Origin: Streptomyces sp. V4I2
GTDB taxonomy: Bacteria; Actinomycetota; Actinomycetes; Streptomycetales; Streptomycetaceae
Assembly: GCF_030817655.1 (NCBI RefSeq)
Contig: NZ_JAUSZM010000003.1
Span: forward strand, 992,001 to 1,056,000
Length of the DNA: 64,000 nucleotides
Direction of reading: 5' to 3'
The notes under the pieces were generated by a model that did no database searches, was not told where the DNA came from, and was given only the letters and a program-made list of their open reading frames with translations. Of this stretch, positions 1 through 8,881 are shown piece after piece. Numbering within the stretch: the first letter of the stretch is position 1; the number at the start of each line of letters is the position of its first letter. The translations under genes and the position numbers were made by a program.

Positions 1-305
1 ACGAGGATCAGGCCGCCGCCGCGGGCGATCTCGTCGCCGACGCGGGAAAGACGGTCAGCCCCGCCGGTGCCCGGCAGACCTGGGTCCAGTACCTGCCGTG
101 CACCGCCTACGAGCACGACCACCCGGACTACTGCACCCAGCCCGACCGGGACCGCACCGCCCTCCACCTCGACAAGGACTACCTGCACTTCTGCCTGGCG
201 CCCACGACGGCCACGCCGAAGCCCTGCCCGGTCCGCTCCCCCGGCATCCTGCGCATCGCCCGGGAGGTCACGCGGGTGATCGGCGAACGAGCTCGGTCTC
301 GATGA
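1..305 (+). CDS. C-terminal fragment of a probable secreted SGNH-hydrolase-like protein (partial)
   Basis: Reading frame 3 is open from the window edge to a TGA at 303-305, giving about 100 C-terminal residues. Three cysteines and the stretch LHLDKDYLHFCLAPT suggest a secreted, disulfide-bonded protein. The ending, with an acidic/aromatic D-x-x-H-like block followed by PCPVRSPGILRIAREV, is reminiscent of actinobacterial SGNH/GDSL hydrolases, but the nucleophile region lies outside the window. Its 3' end overlaps the convergent TetR gene by 38 bases. The frame is supported by strong codon bias; the family call is tentative. Confidence 0.45.
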   Translation, partial: EDQAAAAGDLVADAGKTVSPAGARQTWVQYLPCTAYEHDHPDYCTQPDRDRTALHLDKDYLHFCLAPTTATPKPCPVRSPGILRIAREVTRVIGERARSR

Positions 306-933
306 GCCGGTTGAGGTGACGGCGCGCGTCCTCGGTGCTCAGCGCGGGCACCTGGCGCAGCCGTTGCAGGGCGAGTCCGTCCGCGAGGGCGGAGAAGCGG
401 ACGGTGAAGCCGTCGAGGTCGTCACCGGTGAACTCGCCCTCGGCGACGCCCCGTTCGGCCAGGGCGCGGATCTGCTGATGCCAGGCCTCGTACCGCTGGG
501 CCTGCCCGCGCGCGAAGGCCTCGTCCGTACCCTGGTCGCCGGCGTTCCAGTAGTCGAACCACATGCGCCAGTGCCGGTCGGTGTCCTCGGTGAACAGGGC
601 GTCGACCAGCAGCCGCAGCGCCTCGGCCGCGCTGGAGGCCTGCTCGGCGGCCTCGCTCAGCTCGGCGTAGTACCGCTCGATGTGCAGCACCATCGCCTCG
701 GAGAGGATCTCCTGCACGCTGCCGAAGTGATAGGTGACGGTACCGACGGACACTCCGGCCGCGGCGGCCACGTCCCGCACCCCGACCGAGGCATAGCCGC
801 GTTCGGCGATCAGCGGGACGGCCGCCTCGACGATGAGCCGTCGGCGCACCTCGGTGGGCTGGCGGGTACGGTCGGCGGCGGCGACGGCACGACGTGGGGA
901 CTTCGCGGCCTGGGAGGGCTTCGCGGGCGTCAT
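268..933 (-). CDS. TetR/AcrR-family transcriptional regulator
   Basis: About 221 residues. The N-terminal helix-turn-helix (RRRLIVEAAVPLIAERGY, then VRDVAAAAGVSVGTVTYHF) is a typical TetR DNA-binding domain, followed by an alpha-helical ligand-binding half. I prefer the ATG at 933 over the longer form from 963 because that ATG forms an ATGA overlap with the stop of the upstream hydrolase gene, as at other junctions in this operon. As the last gene of the importer/hydrolase operon it most likely represses the operon. A candidate operator lies before the first gene (8099-8122). The ligand is unknown. Confidence 0.85.
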   Translation of the reverse strand: MTPAKPSQAAKSPRRAVAAADRTRQPTEVRRRLIVEAAVPLIAERGYASVGVRDVAAAAGVSVGTVTYHFGSVQEILSEAMVLHIERYYAELSEAAEQASSAAEALRLLVDALFTEDTDRHWRMWFDYWNAGDQGTDEAFARGQAQRYEAWHQQIRALAERGVAEGEFTGDDLDGFTVRFSALADGLALQRLRQVPALSTEDARRHLNRLIETELVRRSPA

Positions 934-2945
934 CCGGACGTCCTCGGGGTGGTGCGGTGCCATGCGCGCTTGGCCACTGTCTCTCCGTTCGCCCGTGCTT
1001 CGACGCGGCTGTCCATGACGAAGTCCGCGGCCGTGGCGCGCAGCTCCGTGCGCACCATGATCTCAGCGGCCCAGTCGGCGCTGTCCTCCCCGCGCCGCAG
1101 CCTGATGTGCCACTCCGACACGGCCCGCGCGGACAGCGGGTCGTCGCTGCGGATGCGGTACGTCTCCCGCGCGCTCTCCTCGTACCGCAGTCCGTCCGGG
1201 TACGTCCGCGATCCCCCGTAGTTGGGGTCGACCTCCAACGTCCACTCGCCCTTCGCCACGTCGTGCGTGACGAGCCGCTCGGGAGCCGGGTCGGCGGGCC
1301 GGTCGTAGGTGACGGCGAGCGGCGGGGCCTGTTCGGGTTCCTCGAAGCGGATCGGCGGGCCGTCGACGGCTTCCCGTACGGGGAGGAGTACGGCGCTCTC
1401 GGCGGGGACCACCCGCAGTTCGCCGCGCTGTCCGTGCGGCCACACCCACGGCCAGTACGCGTCACAGACGGCGACGCGGACACGGTGGCCGGGCGGGAAG
1501 GCGTAGCCGATGCCGTTGAGCTCGACCTCGACGTCCTCGTACGTCCCCGGGGTCCACTCGACGGCCCGCTCGCGGCCCTGCCTGCTCAGCAGGTTGAGCA
1601 CACCGCGGCTGACCAGGGTGGACGAGCCGTCCGGGGCGACGTCGCAGAGCCGGGCGATGACGTGGGCGCGCGGGGTGGCGCTGTCCAGGCGGAGCCGTAC
1701 GCGCGGGCGGCCGAGGATCTCGACGCGCTCGGCGAGGGGGTCCGAGTCGAAGCAGACCGAACGGCCGTCCTCCTCGCGCTGGTCCGGCGGCAGGTCGCTC
1801 GCGTTGCCGAACGGGAAGAAGCGGCCGGCGTCGATGCCGGTGTGCTGCGGGGACCGTACGAGCACCGGGTGGGCGCTCGCACCCAAGGCCCGCTTCTCGA
1901 AGGTGACGTGCGCCGAGGGCCAGTCGGTCTCGCCGACCCAGCGTCCCGGCATCACGTCGTACGAGGTGGCGGGCGGCACCGGGTCGTTGATCCAGGCACG
2001 CAGGAGGGGTTCCTTCATGACGCCCGTGTCGGTGCCCTTCAGGTGCTGGTCCCACCAGCGCAGGGTCTCCTGGAGGAAGCCGATCGCGGGGCCCGGCGGG
2101 AGGCCCCGGTCGGGGTACTGGTGCGACCAGGGGCCGATCAGTCCCCGTACCCGGTCGGCGGGCAGGTGCTCGACGAGCCGGAGCACGGCGTCCCGGTAGG
2201 GGTCGTGCCAGCCGCCGACGGCGAGGACGGCCGCCCGCAGCGCCCCGTAGTCCTCGCAGACGCTCCCGTGCCGCCAGTACGCGTCGCGCTGCTGGTGGTC
2301 CAGCCAGGTGTGCAGGAAGGGTTCGAGGGCGTCCAGGCGCTCGCGCCACATCGGCAGCCAGCGGTCGGCGCCGACGGTCGCCGGGTCCGGCGGGCGGGAG
2401 GCGAAGGCGAGCATGGTGCCGGCCCAGGCGGGCATGTCGATGCCGAGGACGGCGCCTCCGGTGTAGTGGACGTCGTTGTCGTAGCGGTCGTCGGTCGAGC
2501 AGACGGTGACGATCGCCTTCAGCGGTTCGGGGGCGAGCGCGGCGATCTGGAGTGCGTTGAAGCCGCCCCACGAGATGCCGAACATGCCGACCTTGCCGGT
2601 GCACCAGGGCTGTGCGGCAAGCCAGTGGACGATGTCGACACCGTCCGCGAGCTCCTGCGCGTCGTACTCGTCGCCGGGCGTGCCCTCGCTGTCGCCGTGG
2701 CCGCGGATGTCGACGCGGACGGAGGCGTAGCCGTGACCCGCGTACCAGGGGTGGCGCTGGGCGTCGCGCGGGGCGGTCCAGTCGCTCTTGCGGTACGGGA
2801 GGTATTCGAGCAGCGCGGGCACGGGGTCGGACTCGGCGTCGGCGGGCCGCCAGACGCGGGCGTGCAGCCGGGTCCTTCCGTCCCGGGTGGGGATCCAGAC
2901 GTCCTCGCGGATCACCTGGCGCTCGAACTGCTCGCGGTACCTCAC
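930..2945 (-). CDS. CocE/NonD (X-Pro dipeptidyl-peptidase S15-like) hydrolase
   Basis: About 671 residues. The protein begins with a beta-strand region (VIREDVWIPTRDG, then LHARVWRP), continues with an alpha/beta-hydrolase core that has the nucleophile elbow GISWGGFN, and ends with a C-terminal jelly-roll domain as in CocE and X-Pro dipeptidyl peptidases. The catalytic His is probably in WSHQYPD. Start chosen at GTG 2945: it overlaps the stop of the ATPase gene (GTGA) and has AAGGAG seven bases upstream. No signal peptide, so it should act in the cytosol, probably on an ester, amide or Pro-peptide brought in by the importer encoded upstream. The exact substrate cannot be read from sequence. 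Confidence 0.88.
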   Translation of the reverse strand: MRYREQFERQVIREDVWIPTRDGRTRLHARVWRPADAESDPVPALLEYLPYRKSDWTAPRDAQRHPWYAGHGYASVRVDIRGHGDSEGTPGDEYDAQELADGVDIVHWLAAQPWCTGKVGMFGISWGGFNALQIAALAPEPLKAIVTVCSTDDRYDNDVHYTGGAVLGIDMPAWAGTMLAFASRPPDPATVGADRWLPMWRERLDALEPFLHTWLDHQQRDAYWRHGSVCEDYGALRAAVLAVGGWHDPYRDAVLRLVEHLPADRVRGLIGPWSHQYPDRGLPPGPAIGFLQETLRWWDQHLKGTDTGVMKEPLLRAWINDPVPPATSYDVMPGRWVGETDWPSAHVTFEKRALGASAHPVLVRSPQHTGIDAGRFFPFGNASDLPPDQREEDGRSVCFDSDPLAERVEILGRPRVRLRLDSATPRAHVIARLCDVAPDGSSTLVSRGVLNLLSRQGRERAVEWTPGTYEDVEVELNGIGYAFPPGHRVRVAVCDAYWPWVWPHGQRGELRVVPAESAVLLPVREAVDGPPIRFEEPEQAPPLAVTYDRPADPAPERLVTHDVAKGEWTLEVDPNYGGSRTYPDGLRYEESARETYRIRSDDPLSARAVSEWHIRLRRGEDSADWAAEIMVRTELRATAADFVMDSRVEARANGETVAKRAWHRTTPRTSG

Positions 2946-4669
2946 GAAACTCCTTCGGCGATCGGGGCGTTGACGGGGCTCCAGCGGCGGACGCGGTGTC
3001 CGTCGCCGTGGTCGGTCCACAGGTCGTCCGGTGCGGCGGCGTCCTCCCACTCGGCGACGTCCTCGACGAACGTCGGCGCGTCAGGGTCGGGTTCGAGGGC
3101 GGCCGCCATCAGCTGCCGGGTGTAGGGGTGCCCGGGCGCGGCAAAAACGGCTTCCGTCGGGCCTTCCTCGACCACTACGCCGTGCCGCAGGACGAGAACC
3201 CGGTCCGCCACGCCGCGTACGACGGCCAGGTCATGGCTGATGAACAGGCAGGCGAGAGCGCGTTCCCGGCGCAGGTCGTCGAGCAGCCTGAGGACGTCGG
3301 CCTGCACGGAGACGTCGAGGGCGGTGGTGATCTCGTCGGCGATCAGCACGTCCGGCTCGCCCGCGAGTGCCCGGGCGATGCCGATGCGCTGCCGCTGGCC
3401 GCCGGAGAGCTGCGCGGGCAGGCGGTCGGCGAGGGCCGGGTCGAGGCGCACGTCCGAGATGAGCTGCCGGGCGCGCTCGGCCGCGTCCGTACGACCGGTG
3501 GCGGTGCCGAAGAAGCGCAGGGGCCGTCGGACCGCTTCGCCCACCGAGCGGCGGGGGTTGAGCGAGGTGTCCGCGTTCTGGAAGACCAGCTGGACGCGGC
3601 GGCGCAGGGGCAGTGGCCTCCGGTGCGCGGGCGGGTTCAGGTCGCCGGCCTCGTGCGTCATGGTGCCGCCGGACGGGGTGCGCAGGCCCGCCAGTGTCCA
3701 CGCGAGGGTCGACTTGCCGCTGCCCGACTCGCCGACGAGCGCGAGGACTTCACCGCGCCGGACGTCGAAGGAGACACCGTGCACGGCGCGGGTCCTGCCG
3801 TAGTCGATGGTGACGTCCCGCGCACAGAGGACGACCGGGGCGTCTGCGGCCACGCCGGCCTTGGGCCTGACCTCCCGCTCCCCCGCCTCACCCACCAGCG
3901 CGAGCCCGGCGTCGTCGAGGCGCGGCACGCTCGCCAACAGCCGTCGGGTGTACGGGTCTTCGGGTGCCGCGAACAGCTTCCGCGTGGGCGCCGACTCGAC
4001 CGCCCGGCCCGAGCGCAGCACGGTCACCTCGTCGGCCAGGTGCGCGACCACGCCCAGGTCGTGGCTCACCAGCAGGGCCGCCAGGCCGAGTTCGTCCCGC
4101 AGGGCGGCGATCAGGTCGAGGACGCTGCGCTGGGTGACGACGTCCAGGCCGGTGGTCGGCTCGTCGAGGACCAGGAGCTTCGGGCGGGCCGCGACGGCCA
4201 TGGCGATGGCGACACGCTGCTGCTGGCCGCCGGACAGCTCGTGCGGGTAGCGGCGGGCCAGCTCGGCGGGGCGGGGCAGCCGGACCTGTTCGAGCAGCTC
4301 GACGACGGGGACATCACCGCCGACCTCCTCGATCTGCTTCCCGATCCGCATCGAGGGCGTGAGCGCATGACCCGCGTTCTGGGCGACCATCGCGACGGTC
4401 CCGCCGCGCAGCCGCCGCAACTCCCGTGCGGACAGGGCGAAGACGTCGCGGCCGTCCACGCGGACCGAGCCCCCGGTGATGCGGGAGCCGTGCCGCAGAT
4501 GCCCCAGCAGGGTCGCGGCGACGGTCGACTTGCCGCTGCCGGACTCGCCGACCAGGGCAAGTGTCCGCCCCTCGGCGACCTCCAGGGACACCTCGCGCAC
4601 GACGGGCACGTCCCGGCCGCCCGAACGGTAGGCCACCGACAGGGAGTTCACGGAAACGATCGAGGCCAT
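2942..4669 (-). CDS. Peptide/nickel-type ABC transporter, fused double ATPase (DppD-DppF-like)
   Basis: 575 residues from ATG 4669, with two complete ABC domains in tandem. The first has Walker A GESGSGKST, signature LSGGQQQRVAIA and Walker B LLVLDEPTTGLD. The second repeats Walker A and has LSGGQRQRIGIA and VLIADEITTALD. Each ends in the oligopeptide-transporter C-terminal motif (DPYTRRLL, HPYTRQLM). This is the DppD and DppF ATPases in one chain. The start overlaps the permease stop (TGATG) and the end overlaps the hydrolase start, so the subunits are translationally coupled. It energises uptake through the two permeases. Confidence 0.93.
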   Translation of the reverse strand: MASIVSVNSLSVAYRSGGRDVPVVREVSLEVAEGRTLALVGESGSGKSTVAATLLGHLRHGSRITGGSVRVDGRDVFALSARELRRLRGGTVAMVAQNAGHALTPSMRIGKQIEEVGGDVPVVELLEQVRLPRPAELARRYPHELSGGQQQRVAIAMAVAARPKLLVLDEPTTGLDVVTQRSVLDLIAALRDELGLAALLVSHDLGVVAHLADEVTVLRSGRAVESAPTRKLFAAPEDPYTRRLLASVPRLDDAGLALVGEAGEREVRPKAGVAADAPVVLCARDVTIDYGRTRAVHGVSFDVRRGEVLALVGESGSGKSTLAWTLAGLRTPSGGTMTHEAGDLNPPAHRRPLPLRRRVQLVFQNADTSLNPRRSVGEAVRRPLRFFGTATGRTDAAERARQLISDVRLDPALADRLPAQLSGGQRQRIGIARALAGEPDVLIADEITTALDVSVQADVLRLLDDLRRERALACLFISHDLAVVRGVADRVLVLRHGVVVEEGPTEAVFAAPGHPYTRQLMAAALEPDPDAPTFVEDVAEWEDAAAPDDLWTDHGDGHRVRRWSPVNAPIAEGVS

Positions 4670-5535
4670 CAGGAGCCCTCCCTGATCCGGTCCACGCCCC
4701 ACGCCTTGGACAGGCCGTCGGCCGCGAGGTTGAGCCCGACCACGAGCGTGGCCAGGGCGATGATCGGCGCGAGGCTCGCCATCGGGACGACGGTGATGGC
4801 GGTGCGGTTCTCGGCGACCATCAGACCCCAGTCGGGGGTCGGCGGGTCGGCGCCGAAGCCGAGGAAGGACAGCGAGGAGATCAGCAGCACGACCCAGGAG
4901 GCCCGCATAGCGAACTCGACGTACACCACGTCCGTGATGTTGGGCAGGATCTCCCGGCGCAGGATCGACCAGGTGCCCTCCCCGCGGGCGCGGGCGGCGG
5001 TGACGTAGTCGGCGGGGACCACCGCGAGGGCGGCGCCGCGCACGACGCGGACGACCTGAGGGACGTACACGACGGCGACGGCGAGGACGATGACGGCCGG
5101 GCCGGTGCCGAGCGCGGTCACGACGACGAGCAGCGCCAGGACGGAGGGCACGGACAGCACCGCGTCCAGGACCCGTCCGAGCACGTCGTCGAACAGGCCG
5201 CCGCGCAGTGCGGCCGCACAGCCGATCACCGTGCCGAGGGCGACGGTCAGCACGGTCGCGGCGACGGACACGCCGAGCGCGTACCGGCCGCCGTACAGCA
5301 CGCGCGCCAGGACGTCACGGCCGTACTGGTCGGTGCCCGCCCAGTGTTCCGGGCTCGGGCCGAGCAGGGCCTGCGCGGGGTCGTTGGCGATGGGGTCGTA
5401 GGAGGTGAGGAGCGGGGCCAGCACGGCGATCACGACGTGTACGGCGACGACGGCGAGGCCGAGGACGGCGGTGCGCGAGGTGCGCAGGGTCCGCCAGGCG
5501 CGTGCGGCCGCCGGGGCTGCGGCGAGCGTGGTCAT
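4669..5535 (-). CDS. ABC transporter permease, DppC-like
   Basis: 288 residues, from an ATG at 5535 that overlaps the upstream permease stop as ATGA. The N-terminal membrane segment (AVLGLAVVAVHVVIAVLAPLL) is followed by SYDPIANDPAQALLGPSPEHWAGTDQYGRDVLAR, characteristic of DppC/OppC subunits. The EAA coupling loop is RARGEGTWSILRREILPN. The C terminus includes FLGFGADPPTPDWGLMV. It forms the heterodimeric membrane channel with the DppB-like partner. Confidence 0.93.
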   Translation of the reverse strand: MTTLAAAPAAARAWRTLRTSRTAVLGLAVVAVHVVIAVLAPLLTSYDPIANDPAQALLGPSPEHWAGTDQYGRDVLARVLYGGRYALGVSVAATVLTVALGTVIGCAAALRGGLFDDVLGRVLDAVLSVPSVLALLVVVTALGTGPAVIVLAVAVVYVPQVVRVVRGAALAVVPADYVTAARARGEGTWSILRREILPNITDVVYVEFAMRASWVVLLISSLSFLGFGADPPTPDWGLMVAENRTAITVVPMASLAPIIALATLVVGLNLAADGLSKAWGVDRIREGS

Positions 5536-6488
5536 CGGGTCCTCCCGCGCGTGCGGAGCCTGGGGTTGAGGGCCATCGCGCCGAGGTCGGCGGCGAGGTT
5601 GCAGACGACGTAGACGACCGCGCTGATCAGAGCGATGGCCTGGATGACGGGCAGGTCCCGGTTCTGCACCGAGGAGAGCATCAGCTTGCCGATGCCGGGG
5701 TAGTTGAAGACGTTCTCGACGACGGCGACGCCGCCCGCGAGCCAGGCGACGTTGAGGGCGATCACGTGCAGGGTGGGCAGCAGAGCGCTCGGCAGGGCGT
5801 GCCGGGTGACGACCCGCCAGGTCGACAGGCCCTTCAGCCGGGCGGTCGTGACGAACTCGCCCGCCATCACGTCGATCACCGAGGTACGGGTCATGCGGAC
5901 GATGTAGGCGGCCATGACCACGGCGAGCGCGAGGGCGGGGAGCCAGACGGCGGGCAGGAGTTGGCCGACGGTGGCGTCGGGGCCGTAGAGGACGACCGCG
6001 GGGAACCACGGCAGCGCCACCGAGAAGCACAGCACCAGCACGGTCGCCACGACGAACTCGGGGACGCTCATGCCGACGAGGGCGGCGGTCGAGATGACGT
6101 GGTCGGGCCAGCGGTCGCGGTACAGACCCGCGAGGATGCCGAGGACGACCGATCCGGTGACGGCGAAGAGGACGGTCACGAGGGCGATCAGCGCGGAGTT
6201 GCCGAGGTACGACGACACCTCGCCGCCCACCGGCCGGCTGGAGACGAGGGAGGTACCGAAGTCGCCGTGCGTGGCGCCCGCGATCCAGTCGGCGTAGCGC
6301 TCCCAGGCGGGCCGGTCGAGCCCGAGCTGCCCCCGCAGTGCGGCGACGGCGTCCGGGGTGGCGTCCTTGCCGAGGACCTGGGTGGCGACGTCACCGGGCA
6401 GGGCCTGGACGGCGAGGAAGACCAGCACGGAGGAGAGGAAGAGCGTGCCGAGGGCGGCCGCGATCCTGCGGGCCAGGAAGGAGAGCAT
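5532..6488 (-). CDS. ABC transporter permease, DppB-like
   Basis: 318 residues from ATG 6488, two bases after the lipoprotein stop. It starts MLSFLARRIAAALGTLFLSSVL, as DppB subunits do, with the motif QALPGDVATQVLGKDATP and Pro-rich loop LGLDRPAWERYADW. The EAA loop reads ARLKGLSTWRVVTRHALPSALL. Six membrane helices are expected. It pairs with the DppC-like permease in the operon. Confidence 0.93.
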   Translation of the reverse strand: MLSFLARRIAAALGTLFLSSVLVFLAVQALPGDVATQVLGKDATPDAVAALRGQLGLDRPAWERYADWIAGATHGDFGTSLVSSRPVGGEVSSYLGNSALIALVTVLFAVTGSVVLGILAGLYRDRWPDHVISTAALVGMSVPEFVVATVLVLCFSVALPWFPAVVLYGPDATVGQLLPAVWLPALALAVVMAAYIVRMTRTSVIDVMAGEFVTTARLKGLSTWRVVTRHALPSALLPTLHVIALNVAWLAGGVAVVENVFNYPGIGKLMLSSVQNRDLPVIQAIALISAVVYVVCNLAADLGAMALNPRLRTRGRTR

Positions 6489-6490
6489 GC

Positions 6491-8074
6491 TCAGGCTCCC
6501 TTCAGGCCGATGCCGAGGTAGTCGAACTCGAAGCCGTGCTCGGCGTATCCGCGCACCGCGCGCGAGATCCCGACGAGCCGGTCGGCGAACATCGGGGTCA
6601 TCGCCCCGCCCTTCTCGATCACCGTCGTCTGCGCCTCGCCGTACAGCTCGCGGCGCCGCGCGTCGTCCGTCTCGGCGCGCGCCCGGTCCAGGAGGGCATC
6701 GAAGTCCTTGTCGGACCAGGCGGTTTCGTTGTACGAGGAGCCGCTTCGGAAGATCTGGGTGAAGAGCTGGTCGACGGGTCTGCCGGTGAACCAGTAGGTG
6801 GCCATCAGGGGCTTCTTCATCCAGATCTGCGTGTAGTACGAGTCCGCCGACGCCGTCTTGACCCGGATGCGGATGCCGGCCCGTCTGGCCGAGTCCTGGT
6901 AGGCGAGGGCCATGGGCGTGAACAGCGGGTCGTAGGAGGAGGTGTGGAGGTCGACGGCCAGGCCCTCCTGGCCCGCCTTCTTGAGCAGGTGGCGCGCCTG
7001 TTCCGGGTCGTGCTTGGGATGCGCGGGAATGTGGACGGGGTCGCTCGGCGGCACGGGGTTGTCCCAGCCGGCGGTGCCCGCGCCCTGGAGGGCGACTTTC
7101 ACCACGTGCTCGGGGTCGTAGGCGAGCTTCATGGCCTGCCGTACCCGGACGTCGGTGAAGGGCTTCTCCGTGGTGAGCATCGGCAGCACGTACCACTGGG
7201 CGTTCTTCACGCGCGCGATGGTGGCCCGGTCGGAGGCGGCGACCACTCGGGCGGTCGCGAAGTCGAGGTTGGTCTGGGAGAGCAGGTCGACCTGGCCCGC
7301 GAGCAGGGCGTTCGAGCGGGCCGACATGTCCGCGACCGAGTAGAAGGCGATGGCGTCGAGGACGGGAGCGCCCGCCCAGTGGTCCCGGTACGCGGTGACG
7401 CGGCCGGGTCCGGCGGGCGCGAAGGACTCAAGCTTGAAGGGGCCGGTGCCGATGCCGGTGCGGCCGATCGACTTCGCGCTGCCGTCCGGGACGACATAAC
7501 AGTTGTAGTGCGTGAGGAGGCTCGGGAACTCGGCGTTCGGGGACTTCAGCGGGACGACCAGGGTGTGGGCGTCGGGGGTGCGCAGCCGCTCCGGGTCGAC
7601 GAGCGGGGCGAGTACGGCGGCCTGCGGGGACGCCGTCGCCTTGTCGAGGATGTGGCGGAGCGTGTAGGCCGCGTCGGCGGCGGTGAAGGGGCGGCCGTGG
7701 TGGAAGGTGACGCCCTTGCGGAGCCGGAAGGTCCAGGTGCGGGCCGTGCTGTCGGGCTCCCAGGACTCGGCCAGGTCGGGGGCGAGTTCGCCGTCCGCGT
7801 CGACGCGGACCAGCCGGTTGTAGAGGGCGCCCAGGTACTCGTACGCCGACAGGGCGCTCGCCGGGTCCAGGGTCTCGGCGTCGGAGGCGGGCGGCCGGGC
7901 GATGCGCAGGGTGCCGCCGCGGTCGGGGGCGCCCTTCGCCGCGACGGCCGGCAGGACGGGGGTGGACGCTGCCCCGGTACAGCCGGACAGCAGCCAGGAC
8001 GCACCGAGCGACGCCGCCGAGGCCACGCCCGCGGCGAGCACCGACCGCCGTCCCGGGTGGTGGATGTCGGACAT
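6491..8074 (-). CDS. ABC transporter substrate-binding lipoprotein (SBP family 5)
   Basis: 527 residues. The signal sequence has a twin-arginine-like start (HHPGRRSVLAAG) and a lipobox ending LLSGC, so the mature protein is a membrane-anchored lipoprotein. The family-5 signature is visible: LDPASALSAYEYLGALYNRLVRVD, DLAESWEPDSTARTWTFRLRKGVTFHHGRPFTAADAAYTL. First gene of the operon; it presents substrate to the permeases. The family binds oligopeptides, nickel chelates or glycosides, and the companion hydrolase hints at a peptide or ester. Confidence 0.92.
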   Translation of the reverse strand: MSDIHHPGRRSVLAAGVASAASLGASWLLSGCTGAASTPVLPAVAAKGAPDRGGTLRIARPPASDAETLDPASALSAYEYLGALYNRLVRVDADGELAPDLAESWEPDSTARTWTFRLRKGVTFHHGRPFTAADAAYTLRHILDKATASPQAAVLAPLVDPERLRTPDAHTLVVPLKSPNAEFPSLLTHYNCYVVPDGSAKSIGRTGIGTGPFKLESFAPAGPGRVTAYRDHWAGAPVLDAIAFYSVADMSARSNALLAGQVDLLSQTNLDFATARVVAASDRATIARVKNAQWYVLPMLTTEKPFTDVRVRQAMKLAYDPEHVVKVALQGAGTAGWDNPVPPSDPVHIPAHPKHDPEQARHLLKKAGQEGLAVDLHTSSYDPLFTPMALAYQDSARRAGIRIRVKTASADSYYTQIWMKKPLMATYWFTGRPVDQLFTQIFRSGSSYNETAWSDKDFDALLDRARAETDDARRRELYGEAQTTVIEKGGAMTPMFADRLVGISRAVRGYAEHGFEFDYLGIGLKGA

Positions 8075-8098
8075 GAACCGACCGTCCCTCTCGCTATT

Positions 8099-8122
8099 CG
8101 TTCAGTGGAACGATTGAGTGAA
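8099..8122. promoter_or_regulatory. Candidate TetR operator upstream of the importer operon
   Basis: CGTTC-AGTG-GAACG (8099-8112) is a perfect 5-bp inverted repeat. It lies next to a longer imperfect dyad from 8101 to 8122 with TTCA and TGAA ends. It sits 25-48 bases before the first gene's ATG, where a repressor would block transcription. The assignment to the operon's TetR gene is inferred from location only. Confidence 0.4.
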
Positions 8123-8211
8123 GTGCGTGAACGATAACGAGGGCGCGGTGCGGCGCCAACCCTTCGGGCGCGGAAATTAACCTCGGAAACCCAGTGGTTA
8201 CGCCGGTGACG

Positions 8212-8250
8212 GCGAACCGGCCGCGCCCCTCGGGGGCGCGGCCGGTTCGC
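8212..8250 (-). terminator. Strong stem-loop terminator after the VOC gene
   Basis: An 18-bp perfect stem (GCGAACCGGCCGCGCCCC with its complement) closes a 3-base loop at 8230-8232. It starts 24 bases past the stop of the minus-strand VOC gene. There is no T-tract, as is common for Streptomyces terminators. It also insulates the importer promoter. Confidence 0.8.
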
Positions 8251-8273
8251 TGTGGTGCGGGGAGGCGGGTGCG

Positions 8274-8756
8274 TCACTCGCCCGCGTAGGCCTTGTCCAG
8301 GGCGGCGAGGTCGAACTTGCTCATCGCCATGAACGCCTTGGTCACACGGGCCGCCTTCGCCGGGTCCGGGTCGGTGACCATGTCCTGGAGCCGGTCCGGG
8401 ACGACCTGCCAGGACAGTCCGTACTTGTCCTTCAGCCAGCCGCAGGGGCCGGGCTCGCCGCCGTTCTCGGTGAGCTTGGCCCAGTAGTAGTCGATCTCCT
8501 CCTGGTTCTCGCAGAAGATCATGAAGGAGACCGCCTCGGTGAACTTGAACTCGGGGCCGCCATTGAGCGCGAGGAACTTGTGTCCGTTGGCCGTGAACTC
8601 GACGGTCAGCACGCTGCCGGCGGGCTGGGGCGCTCCCTCGGGGTAGTACGCCACCTTGCCGACGCTGGAGTTCTTGAAGACGGACACGTAGTAGTGGGCG
8701 GCCTCCTCCGCCTGGCCGTCGAACCAGAGACACGTGGTGAAACCGTCGGTTGCCAT
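8274..8756 (-). CDS. VOC-superfamily protein (PhnB / 3-demethylubiquinone methyltransferase-like fold)
   Basis: 160 residues from ATG 8756, chosen because CCAGGAGGTACC directly precedes it; the longer open frame to 8855 lacks such a site. The fold is recognisable from FTTCLWFDGQAEEAAHYYVSVF, LTVEFTANGHKFLALNGGP, and the block SFMIFCENQEEIDYYWAKL followed by CGWLKDKYGLSWQVVP. Members are often annotated as 3-demethylubiquinone-9 3-methyltransferase by fold only; no methyltransferase motif is present. Function unknown. Confidence 0.88.
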   Translation of the reverse strand: MATDGFTTCLWFDGQAEEAAHYYVSVFKNSSVGKVAYYPEGAPQPAGSVLTVEFTANGHKFLALNGGPEFKFTEAVSFMIFCENQEEIDYYWAKLTENGGEPGPCGWLKDKYGLSWQVVPDRLQDMVTDPDPAKAARVTKAFMAMSKFDLAALDKAYAGE

Positions 8757-8881
8757 GGGTACCTCCTGGGGCGTGGAAACTTCAGTCATCTGTGTCGACT
8801 GATCCTCGGCCCGGAACTCATCGGTCGGGCCGCCCATCAATCCAGGTGGCCCCATGACGCTTCGGAACTACGCTCCGATTC

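Noticed and set aside
894..3125. Long plus-strand open frame opposite the CocE hydrolase
   Set aside because: Low-complexity Arg/Gly/Val-rich translation without motifs; the minus-strand hydrolase and its coupled neighbours explain the region.
2612..5008. Long plus-strand open frame opposite the double ATPase
   Set aside because: Shadow of the ATPase gene, which has two full sets of ABC motifs.
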